64,000 bases of DNA from the NCBI GenBank assembly GCA_964017235.1, contig OZ024938.1:12267454-12331453 (forward strand), written 5' to 3'. The notes under the pieces were generated by a model. That model made no database searches and was not told the origin of the DNA. It saw only the letters and a list, made by a program, of their open reading frames with translations. Position 1 is the stretch's first letter, and every line of letters starts with the position of its first letter. This DNA comes from Sabellastarte sp. h YS-2021 (lineage: Eukaryota; Annelida; Polychaeta; Sabellida; Sabellidae). The position numbers were made by a program, and so were the translations under genes. Below are positions 1-10,991 of this stretch, in pieces.

Positions 1-169
1 GGAAATTCTAAAAAAAAAAATTTGCAAAATTACCATAAAGTGTATTTCTAATGCCACAGATTATTATGTTGCAAACACAAACATGTAAATTCTATTAACC
101 AAATGATAACAAAACAGCTCTTCATGTATGCATAATACACATCATTTTGAATGATTTCTTTCTTTGCAG

Positions 170-2607
170 AATGCCACCCATTGCGACTTGCTCGATGATG
201 GTGGTTGGAACTGTAAGCTTTGATCTAATCTTAACTAATGTGGACTTTTATACCACTTAATCTCCATCAGTCGATAGACTCTAGGGCGCAACTTAACTTA
301 AACAAGGTAAAAAATCCTAAGTCCCGTAACATAGCCTGGTCATACCAGAAAAGTCACAGGGTGACAGGAAGGCTATGGTGAATAGGCTTTTGCAAATAGG
401 CAAGTGTTGAACTTTTTCCTGAATCAGGCAATGGACCATAGGCTGCAGCTGTCATGAATGAGGAGCAGATGACACTCCTGTTGGATGGTCCAAAATAGCT
501 AGAACCACTGTAGAGAAATTTATAATCCATTGTTGCAGTTTTAAACATGCAGCAGTAACTATCTAGTATAGTCGCTTTAGGATGGGTGTGGGTTTAGTAG
601 ATTTAGATAGCAGTGTGTGGTCAATCCTTCAATCAAAATTTTATAGATCTAGATATTAGTATAGGATCAATCCTTCACTGAAATTTAGTAGATCTAGATA
701 GGTGTATATGGTCAGTCCTTCTCTGAAATTTACCTATTTTTACCTAAAATCCTGTTTAAGTAAAAGAATTTTTTCGTCCAATCAGCTTCCGCAACTGAAC
801 GCGCTCTTCATTAAATCTCCATGATGTAGGGTCACAGCGGTCGGATGCACAAAATTTGTCCAGCCTCAAATCTGAAGGTTTTTCTGAACTGCATGATCTG
901 TACAAGACTTGAGATTCTCAGTGAGTTATTTCTCTCTCAAGACAGATAAAACATCAGCTGGGTAGTTTTGTTTCTGGATATATTTGCTTAAAAATATATT
1001 ATTGTAATTAGAGCAGAAACTGATAAAACCTCAAATGTGAGATAATGACTTGAGATCTTTCATTAACCTGGTTGAGAATCAAAACAAGCTTTTGTGCATG
1101 CATGTCCTGTGGTAATTGCAGTGTGCCACACCACAGGATTTTGCTTCACAGTAGACGATTCCCGTCTGGATGAGTACAGGACTTTCATTCAGGGCTTTAC
1201 AGCAGCTTTCTTCACAGCTCACATACAGGTGGGTTCTATTTCAGACTTTTAAGCTCATGGTCACATGTACACTTGGGGCTGTCCTGGTATGACTTGGGCT
1301 TTTAAAAGGGATGTAAACCCCTAGCTTTGATATTTAACTTTAGCAGATTTTCTGGCCACCAAATAGACATAAAACAATATTCTGAGGTACAAGAATAGCA
1401 GGAGTGGCTTGATTTGGAGTCAATTTATTTTGTTCAGCTCACATTAAATCATAGTTCAACTTTAACAAACTTGTTGGACAAGCAACTATGGAGACACAGA
1501 ACATCCCAGATCAACGTGCGGAATGTTGCTGAACTGATAATCGCCATCTTTCAACACCTAGTCATATTAAGACAAGTTGTCAGTGCCACATCCTATCGTG
1601 AGCTAGGTTCCTATCAACAACCACAAATGAGTCATTGCCCTGTAAATCAAAGCCTTTGTTCTGCTAACAATTTGTTTTGTTGTAAGGTGATGGGTGATAC
1701 CTAAATGGTACCTAAATTTTACAATATATGACACATATCAATTAACATTTTTGATCTAGAGGAAATCTCTAACGACAGTGTACCGACTACCTATAGTCTC
1801 GGATAGTGTAACGACTACTCAAGAAAGATTCTATTTACTCCCTGAATTCTTTAGTAAAAGTGTCATTGCACTGTTATTTGGTATTAGTTAGTGTGCTGTT
1901 TTACGAATATTTCCATTTACTGCCCCCTGGTGACAAAATGTCAAACATGTGATTTACCAAGCAATGAGACATCAGACAAGAGTTTTGACAGGATTGTCGT
2001 TAATCAGACACCCCAAAATGCAGGTAGAGAGCTAGTGTGAATGGACTTTGTGTATACTGTTAGATGTTATGCTGGCCCAGATCACCTTTAGCACTGATGA
2101 AAATATGTGGCCCTCCTGTGTCAAAGAGACAGATGCATAAAAGAAATGGTGTCAAGGCCAAATAATGATACAAAAATAAGTCAAAGCCAAAGAGTGACAA
2201 AAGAATATGTTTAAAGTCAAACAGTCACACAAAAGTGGATCAAGGCCATTTGAATGTGCCATTATCTGGAATTTCTGATTAAGTAGAGGTATTTTTCAAG
2301 TGCTTTGAGGTTCAACACATTTAAATTGTTGATTTAACATCACTTTTAACAAAGAAATCAGTGATTCTAGGTAACATACAACCATTTCTAAACAATGGGC
2401 TTCAAAATTATTTTAAGAGTGTGAATATCCAGAAAGTAAGTCTGATTTTCCATAGCCGTTTATATTATTCAAGAATGTGATTGTTGTCCATAGTAAAGTA
2501 ACTTATGTATATTTCTCTAGGGCAATATGGAACAGCTACAGTATGTCACAGACCCAGACTTAATGCCCTGGGAACTGGTGCAACACGAAGTAGAACTGGA
2601 GTGCTGA
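170..2607 (+). CDS. 3' end of an unidentified spliced gene (three exons seen)
   Basis: Three exons fit together in frame: 170-212, 1122-1228 and 2521-2607. Each internal boundary has a standard signal: acceptor TTCTTTGCAG before 170, donor GTAAGC after 212, acceptor AATTGCAG before 1122, donor GTGGGT after 1228, and acceptor TTTCTCTAG before 2521. Exon lengths (43, 107, 87) keep one open frame that ends at TGA 2605-2607. The visible part encodes about 79 residues, Cys-poor and acidic near the end, with pieces such as DDSRLDEYRTFIQGFTAAFF and MPWELVQHEVELEC. I do not recognise the family. The start and upstream exons lie left of the window. The short lengths of the exons and the consistent phases argue for a real gene rather than chance. 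Confidence 0.6.
580..740. repeat. Short tandem repeat, about 2.5 units of 60-68 bp
   Basis: The phrases TTTAGTAGATTTAGATAG, TTTTATAGATCTAGATATT and TTTAGTAGATCTAGATAG recur, each followed by GGTCAATCCTTC or close variants. It lies inside the first visible intron of the unidentified gene. Confidence 0.55.
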
Positions 2608-2650
2608 GACGTGGAATAAATCACGTGTTTCACAAATATATCTGTGTAGA

Positions 2651-2656
2651 AATAAA
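2651..2656 (+). promoter_or_regulatory. Poly(A) signal AATAAA of the gene ending at 2607
   Basis: AATAAA lies 44 bases after the stop codon, which implies a short 3' UTR. A T-rich stretch follows from about 2665. Confidence 0.5.
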
Positions 2657-2659
2657 GCT

Positions 2660-4100
2660 GTGATTCTTCTTGCTTTCTTTTAAGAGGTCATCCCATTTCT
2701 TGCTCTAAAATCTATGTTAAAATGGACGAAAGATCAGAAACACCTAAAACAGGAGTGTCAACAAATTTGGTTGAAGGAAAGGGACAATACTGTCACGACA
2801 ATGAAATCGAGACCATGAATCTGAAAAACCAAATGAGTTTATGGGGCGAGACTGAAAAAGGTGATTACATGTCCACACTTGTTGGGGTACAACTAATACA
2901 TTCAAAGACTTCAGAATAAATACAAACTAAATCTTACTATTGTTGTATTAAATAGAACTGTTTACAAATATAAGTGAAATTTTACATCAAGATTGTCAAA
3001 AATGACAATCACACAGAATTCATTGTTACAAAAGCAGTATTTTAAAAAAAATATTCTGTGACAGTTAAGTAAATGTGTGTATATTATACAGAGAATTTCA
3101 TTCTTCTGTTAAAGTCAATATATTGAACCAACATCTACATGTACATGCAACAGAATCTTCAGGCTGAGTATAAATGGCTTCCCCAAAAGCTCTTGAACAA
3201 TGGACAATGGGAATTCGACATATACGACAAAATCTGACATGAATTTGTTCTACAAGCTACTAAGTCATGACATTTTTTCATATTTATATTAATCAATTGA
3301 CACCCCAAAAAATTTATAAAGGATCCCTACTCAGCTTCCTTGTTTTTAATATTGAGACCAATGAAAAGTATTAATTCAATAACGTTCCTCAGATCACATG
3401 GGGAAGTATTTTATATCTACTTTATCAGCACTACTTTATATTGTTATCATTAATATTCATAAGCATGCGTAAACATTTTTTGATAAATGAGGCATCGGTG
3501 GCTTTGAAAGAGCGTATTTTATGGTGTAAAAAAAAATTTCAATACAGTTTGATATGTCACGTGAATTTAAATTCGATATTGACACTGAAAGTGCACGACA
3601 ATCTCTACCCTACTAAAGAAAATTAAAAAATGAATAGTTAAAGGCTAACATGGATATTTTGAACTAGTGGACATAAAGTTGATGAAGTCCACTGACATTG
3701 TAACAGAAAACTAAACAATTGCAACTTGACTTTTTAAAAATAAATGCTCTACATTTTCCATGCCAGAAAAAGTTTTTAGCCATTTTAATACTAAACCTGC
3801 GCGAGTGATGTCTGTTTCACGCACCTGTCAGCACTAATTTGGAAAAGCCAACAATGTATAAATACAAGCATTAAAAGATGAAGTACCTCAAGTGTATATT
3901 TTAGGGAGAAAAGATTAAAAGTTTTTTTTTTCTGTGTTGACAAAAAAAAATTTGTTTAAAACAGTAATACACATATGATCATGTACTACTCCAAAATATA
4001 ACTGGTAAAATAAATTTAACCATTGTACCAAATGCTTGCATTTATTGGGTGCCCTCTTCAGGGACTAACTTAAAATACCACATGGAGTGAGGCTTACAAG
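2660..4100. other. Intergenic, no gene recognised
   Basis: AT-rich DNA with short chance frames only. I see no splice-consistent coding series and no terminal-repeat pair in this stretch. Confidence 0.4.
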
Positions 4101-4102
4101 CT

Positions 4103-4914
4103 AGTATATATGTCGTGACAGGACTTCCAATTTGACAGAATTTGAAATTCCGTCAACAGAACTTCTAATTGCAAGTTGCTTCCAATTGGAACTTCTGTTG
4201 ACAGAATTTCAAATTCTGTCAATATTTCTTAACAGAACTTCCAATCCAATTTTGGACCTCAAGAGTAATACCCCCAAAGGTTTGATATTCAGTTCATAAG
4301 CACTAGTGTTTCACTTCTATATTAATTTAACTTCAATTACACTATTTTATCATGTATTTTTCAGTTGTTTTTTTCCTACTTCATCACAGGTTTACCTATT
4401 TTCTAATTAGTTACAGATTAACTACCTATACTCATGTAATCAATTTAACATTTAATTTATGGATTTATAACATAGCTTTGCCCTTTTTATATTTTTTATT
4501 ATTTACCTGCTCAGTCATGTCATGTATGTTAGTTTAAAATTCTTATTTGCTACAGCGATGTGCTACATGCTATACAAGTTATAAATGTGACATTTCTCTG
4601 TTAATGGAAATTATATTTAGTTATTGTAGCCTTTTCATATATGTTACTTTCTATTAAGTTACTAAGTCTTTCTATGTCCTGAATAAAGATTAAATGACTG
4701 TATATTCTTTTAACAGTTGTAACATTACAACAGGATTTGAAGTTCTGTCAACTAGATTTGAAATTCTTTCAGCAGAACTTGAAATTCTGTCGACAGAAGT
4801 TCAAATCTATTTAAACCAATCAAATACAAGGATTGGAAGTTCTGTGGACTTCCAATTGGAAGTTCTGAACTTGAAATTCTGTCAGATTGGCAGTTCTGTC
4901 ATGACATATACATA
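4103..4914. mobile_element. Non-autonomous inverted-repeat (MITE/foldback) element, ~0.8 kb
   Basis: The left end reads GTATATATGTCGTGACAGGA and the right end, reverse-complemented, reads GTATATGTCATGACAGAACT. Inside, near-palindromic blocks built from GACAGAATTTCAAATTCTGTC and CAATTGGAAGTTCTG recur at 4120-4250 and 4730-4890. No coding capacity is visible. The target duplication is not clear. Confidence 0.6.
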
Positions 4915-5889
4915 AAAAAGTGATAACCATATGCCATATAAATTACTGAAAAAAATTGTGAACATTTTAGTTGTTAGACACTTATTATTTGGCTGGTATG
5001 ACTCATCTTTAGGGTGTTATAACTAACCTTGCACACTCTTAGGTACAAACATAATCATCTTCACTCACAAGCAGATTCTGCCTGCCGATTCATGCAAAAC
5101 AATTATCAGGGATACGACTTATTTTTATAAATCGTAGCAGGTGGGATCAAGACATGAGACTTGTATTCTGCCGATATGGCTCATCTCTCCACATGGTACA
5201 AATCACATGTTTTGGCACTTGAAATCGGGGTATTAAGACTGTCAATTTGAAAATCATATCATGGATTATCTATAATTATAATACTCTATAATTTAGGCAA
5301 ATATTATTAGTAATTTATTACCACTGAGAACATAGATTCTTTAAAACTGTGAAAAAATGTGACAAATCTTACTGCAATTTGTGTCTATCTGTCACTGTGA
5401 GCCAGTGGGCAACACACTTTCATAGAACACTGAGACGACATGGATTCATTTTCAGGAACAGAGAGATGCACAGTGGCTTGGATGGCAACTTAAAAATGTC
5501 TGTCCTCTGTTACTGGGTCCCATCACAGTGGCAGTTTCTGTCTTTCAGTTACCGAAATGTCCGTCACAAGCGCTAGGGCTGTAATTGTGCAGTTGGGATG
5601 TGTCAAGTAGTGTCAAATATATACGATATCTTATCACAAAAGTTTTAAATTTCTTTACACTGGTTCATGCTCTACCATTTCCACTCAAACCAGAAACAAA
5701 CTAGATTGGGCCAACTCGGCGCCAACATATCCCCAGACAGGTCATCACTCACGCCACAGGTTTTGATCGGGAATTTTTTAAAACATAATTACCCATTATT
5801 ATATGAACTTCAGCACATCAATCTACTCTGTTTATATCTTCCAAGGAAGATGGTGTATCCCCAGACGCCGAATACATAACTCAAATTAT

Positions 5890-6170
5890 ATTTTCAATCT
5901 TCCTGCAATGATAACTCTAAACCTATTTTCAAAGTATTTAAATGATTGATGATTGAATGTCCATTCTAAAATAATAATCCCAAAAGAGCATATCTGTTTC
6001 TATATTTGTTGACAAATAAAATATTATTTTTAACTCAACTCATCATACTTTTCAATCTTCCTTCAAAGTATTTAAATGATTGATGATTCAATGTCCATTC
6101 TAAAATTCATAATCCCAAAAGCGCATATCTGTTTCTATATTTGTTCACAAATAAAATATTATTTAAAAAA
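5890..6170 (+). repeat. Direct duplication of ~120 bp
   Basis: The segment with AAAGTATTTAAATGATTGAT, TGTCCATTCTAAAAT and ATATCTGTTTCTATATTTGT at about 5925-6033 is repeated at about 6064-6167 with few changes. It holds no gene. Confidence 0.65.
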
Positions 6171-6729
6171 AAATTATTTATATTATTATTTTATTATATT
6201 ATTTTTAGAATTTGCAAATTGTTTTCAGTTATTCATTTCCTCTATACCTATATATGTGGTCCATATATATGCAACCTAAATATGTGACACAATCTCAGTT
6301 CTGACTCCCCTTTGTGTTATATGTAATGAAGCCCACCACCTCCCACCCCCACCCCTCTCCCCTTCTCCACACCTCTCTCACTATTACACAAGATCTGCAA
6401 CCCCATTGAGTTCTTTGTTTCTCATCTGATATCATTAAATACCTTTGTTTATTTAGTGTCACTCAATATAGCTGGAGGTCCCAGAGGTGGGTGGGGGGAA
6501 TCCGGGTGGGGGATGCATAAATGGTAAACAAACAATCTATATAAAAGTGTTATGGGGTACTCAAATACAAAAAGAATTGAGAATTTTAAGTATGTGATTA
6601 TCAACTGAAATGAGTTCATAACTGTAGGAGCTGTGTCAAAATTAACTGAGGCAAGTTGAATAAAACTGGGCTAGTTGAGGGTTAAAAATCCCCTAGTTTT
6701 ACTACATAAGGATATAATTTCATTAATAT

Positions 6730-8972
6730 TGGGACTTAAAGCTCACTTAAAGTGTCCATTTTGTCTACTTGAATATGTTTAACCAGTTTCATTTTAAAAA
6801 GTTAAAAACTCAGCAAGCAGAGGTATAACACACAAAAATAAGTTCTTAAAAGACTAAGATAGCCATAACATTATTAATATTCAAAATTTAAATAGACAGG
6901 CATTTCCTTTTAAAAATTCAAAGATTTCAGCTCTATAACCCACATAGTTTGACAGTTACTGGGCTTTAAAGTGGCATAATGTCCATAAATTGGGTTTCTA
7001 TGGTCATTTTACAATTGTTAAAGAGACCTTAGCAATTAAACAACAGATCTGAAACTTTTTGGGGGACATACATAACAAACAAAAATTATATATAATACAG
7101 TTTAAGACTTGTCACACTAAGCATTTCCAAATAACAGGGCAAAATACGGAAAAAATGTCCAAAAAGGCACTTGGGCGAGTGTCTATGGCCCTCATACACA
7201 GGTTAAATGTCTACTAAAAACCTTGATTTTCAGCATATGTAAAAAGGACATAATAATGCATTCCCAGATGGGATTTCAGCTCCATCAATCATATAGTTTA
7301 ACAGTCACAGGGCTTAAAGGTGGTAAAAAGTCCAAATATTGGGTCTCTGTGGGCCTTTTAGAGATCTCGATGTGGCTTTCAAATTAAAGCTTCAGACTTA
7401 AAATTTGTTACATACTAAGATTACACATAGAATATGTATCTAATAAAGTTTGAAACTTCTGAGACTTACCATTTCCAAGTTACAGAGCAAAATATGTGAA
7501 AAATGTCTTAAAAGGGTCACTCAGGTGGGTGTTTAAGGTCCTCATACACAGGTTAAATGTCTACTTGAAGCCTTGATTTTTGGCACATGTAAAAAGAACA
7601 TAATAATGTATTCCCAGATGAGATTTCAGCTCTATCAGTCACATAGTTTAACAGTCACAGGCCTTAAAATTGGCAAAAAGTCCAAATACTGGGTCTTTAT
7701 GGGGCCTTCTAGAGACCTAAATGTGGCCTTCAAATTAAAGCCTCAGACTTAAAATTTGTCACATACTAAGATTACACATAGAATATGCATCTAATACAGT
7801 TTGAAACTTCTTAGACTTACCATTTCCAAGTTACAGGGCAAAATATGTGAAAAATGTCTAAAAATGGTCACTCGGGTGGGGATTTATGGTCCTCATACAC
7901 AGGTTAAATGTCTTCTTAAAGCCTTAATTTTTGGCACATATATAAATAACATACTAATATCTTCCCAGATAGGATTTGAGCTCTATCAGTCACATAGTTT
8001 GACAGTCACAGGGCTTAAAAGTAGCAAAAAGTCCAAATATTGTGTCTTTGGGAGCCTTTTAGAGACCTCAATTTGACCTTCAAAATTAAAGCTTCAGACT
8101 TAAAATCTGTTACATACTAAGATTACACACAGAATATATATCTAATACAGTTTGAAACTTCTCAGACTTACCATTTCCAAGTTACAGGGAAAAAGATGTG
8201 AAAAATGTCTTATAAGGGTCACTCGGGTGGGTGTTTATGGTCCTGATACACAGGTTAACTGTCTATTAAAGGCCTAAATGTTGGGGCACATATAAGAAAA
8301 CACATAGATATATTCCCAGATGATATTTAACTTAGATGAGAGACATAGTTTGAAAGCTACAGTGCTTGAAAGTGGCAAAAAGTGCATAAATTGGGTCTCT
8401 GTGGGCACTTTTGAGACCTTAAGTCGACCCCTTTGGGTAAACCTACAGCCCTAAAATTTTCTACAGACAAGGATTACATATCAAAGTTATACCTAGCGCA
8501 GTTTGAGACTCATCAGAATTACCACTTCCAAATTATAGGGCAAAATATGTGAAAAGTATAGCAAAAAATCCCCAAGTGGGGGTATTTATGGGCCTCAAAC
8601 ACAATTTTCTCCTCAACTTAAAGTCGTGATTTTCGGCACATGTACTAAGAACATATTAATGTGTTGTCAGGTAAAATTTCAGCCAGCTGAGCATCATAGT
8701 TTGTGACCTACAGGGCTCTAAGTGGCCAAAAGTCCAATTTCTGACCTTAAGGTGGCCATAAGTTCTTTTTTACTGGGAGTTTAAGGTCACCTTAAAATAG
8801 GGATCTTCCTTTGGGCACCCTTAACATGTGTACCAAGTTTGAAAAAAAAATATTAATTTGTTTTTGAGTTATCGCGTCCACAAGGAAATTTCTACGGCGG
8901 CGGCGGCGGCGGCGGCGGCGGCGCGACGGACCTGAATCCAATATATCCCCGACTTTCGTCTGGGGATATAAT
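6730..8972. mobile_element. Dispersed element with ~352-bp tandem core (copy 1)
   Basis: A unit containing ACACAGGTTAAATGTCTAC starts near 7192, 7544, 7896 and 8250, a spacing of 352-355, with more diverged units before and after. The array runs into a unique end (8790-8972) that closes with TATATCCCCGAC, a short loop and GTCTGGGGATATA, a strong hairpin. The same end occurs at 60580-60625, so this is a mobile family with an expandable core and not a local satellite. Short frames here (for example 7801-8076) are repeat translation. Confidence 0.6.
8895..8922. repeat. (CGG)n microsatellite, about nine units
   Basis: An uninterrupted CGG run sits inside the terminal part of the 352-bp-core element. 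It is absent from the sister copy at 60560, so it expanded after the copies separated. Confidence 0.9.
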
Positions 8973-9444
8973 AAATATTTGCAGTCGTAAATACTTCACA
9001 CAACTGTGTGTGTGACTCAGAGGCTGTTGATCTGTGTTTTGCTAGTATCAACCTAAATCGGGATTCTCACTGTAAGTACTGAAAACATGGCAGTTTGTGT
9101 GAAAAAATTTATTGAAAATAAAATATCTGTGAAAACTAGGAAAATAATTTTAAAAACCAATACTGGGTTCCTAAATGTGACTGGTAATAGGTTATTAATA
9201 TTTGAAAAGTTTTTACTCAGTCTTACTCAGTTTGTCAAAGTACCCCACCTATTTTTTGAGTATCAGGACGACCTGTCAGAGCAACGAGTGATATAAGTTT
9301 TCTAATCATGTTCACTAAAGGCTTGTATGTATCAAACTGATTCAAAATGCCATGACATGATTTATCGATTTAACATTGTGCCTGGTACTTTGTATCGGTT
9401 ATATTGCGACATGACCACCATTTGAGTGATCATCCAAATCACTA

Positions 9445-9570
9445 GGTTTCAACCCAGACCTGGCCCAGAACTCAGACAGTCACCCATCCAAGTACTAACC
9501 AAGCTCAGCGCTGCCCAACTACAGTGAACTGACAAGAATTGGTTAAGCTGCACCACACAGACAAGATATA
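9445..9570 (-). repeat. 5S rRNA-derived fragment, possibly a 5S-type SINE
   Basis: The reverse complement of 9476-9510 contains GGTTAGTACTTGGATGGG followed by TGAC, the highly conserved internal control region of 5S rRNA, preceded by a GCGCTGAGCTT-like stretch. The flanks do not fold as a full 5S gene. It is either a 5S pseudogene or the head of a 5S-derived SINE. Confidence 0.55.
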
Positions 9571-9796
9571 TCATACCTGTTCCAACTATATTATCTGCTT
9601 GTAATATATTGTCCGATATCCCACGTATTGTACCATTGCCGGTGGTAATAGGGCCATAAGAAATTGTGATGCCAATTTTGTGTGATGATGCCCTCTATAT
9701 ACCCAGATCTTACTTTGGAAAAAAGATGCTATATGACTATAACACTTAGCATTACTTACTACATTCATCTTAAACAGGTTTCACAATAATTCTGCA

Positions 9797-10806
9797 AAAA
9801 TAGCATCAGAGATGCCCATACCCCACAGCCTGGGGAAACAGTTTATAACACCACGAGATATAGAAGTAGTGACACAGTATAAAGACCAGGAGACTTTCAG
9901 ACCAAACAGCATGACATGATATTCCAAACCTACACCCCAACTAATGTCCCTATCAAGTATCACCTTCCTATTCCTTTCAGTTTCCAAAATATATCCAAGG
10001 CAAGATTTTAAAGGTCAATGTCATTACAGCGAGCTCAAAGGTCAAACCAATGTACGGCATAATGTAGCACACCTGCACCCTTAACCAATATCCCTACCAA
10101 GTATCAACTTCCTATACATTACAGTTTCTGAGATATAGCATGGACAATATTTTAAAGATCAAGGTCACTAAAGCAGGGTCAAAGGTCAAATCAAAGTCAA
10201 ATCATGAAATTGTATACCTACACACTTCCTGACCAATTTCCCTATCAAATATCAATTTCCTACATCTTAAGGTTTCTGAGATATAGGCCGGGCAAGATTT
10301 TCTAACTCAAGGTCACTATGGCAAGGTCAAAGGTCATATTAAGGTCACACCCTGACATTACACACCTACACCACATAACCAATGTCTCACCAAGTATCAA
10401 CTTCCTACACTTTACCATTTCTGCGATATAGCCCAGATGAAATTTTAAAATTCAAGGTCACTACAACAAGGTCAAAGGTCAAATCAAGGTCACACCTTGA
10501 CATTGTACACCTACACCCTATACCCAATATCCCTACCAAGTGTGAACTTTCTATGCCTTGCAGTTTCTGACATACAGGCCAGACAAGATTCTCAAATTCA
10601 ACGTCACTACGGCAAGGTCAAAGGTTAAATCAAGGCACACCATGACGTAGTACACCTACACCCCCAACCAGTGTCCCCACCAAGTATCAACTTCTTACAC
10701 CTTACGATTTCTGAGATACAGCCCGAATAAGCTTTCTGTCATCTGCCCATTCAGATGCCATGGGTGAAAACAATAACCGCAAACCCCTTAAAGGCTGTGA
10801 GGTAAA
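9797..10806 (+). mobile_element. AGGTCA-array element, copy 1 (~5 units of ~145 bp)
   Basis: The head shares the phrase TAGCATCAGAGATGCCC with copies at 12697 and 61650. The body repeats a ~145-bp unit (near 10010, 10155, 10300, 10450, 10598) carrying CAAGGTCACTA and GGTCAAAGGTCA. TACCCCACAGCC near the head (9819-9830) and GGCTGTGAGGTA near the tail (10793-10804) are inverted partners. It lies just past the PYM1 stop codon. Confidence 0.6.
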
Positions 10807-10991
10807 AAGTACAAAAGCAAATACTGTGAAAGTGGAATTTTTCACTAAGCATTATTTTTATCAAATATTGACAATATTTAGTACTTGTAAGCAAAAAATC
10901 AACCTTTTGGTACAATAATGAAAACTAATACTAGCAAGTTTCTTGAAATTCAAATTTAATAAATATTCTTGATAAAATAAAATCCTTTCTC

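Noticed and set aside
1414-1704. 96-codon + strand frame
   Set aside because: Located in an intron of the unidentified gene, with no domain, no splice context and ordinary composition.
7801-8076. 91-codon frame
   Set aside because: It falls inside one 352-bp tandem unit and is broken in the sister units.
8869-9051. Frame with poly-Ala run
   Set aside because: The run is only the CGG microsatellite translated; not a gene.
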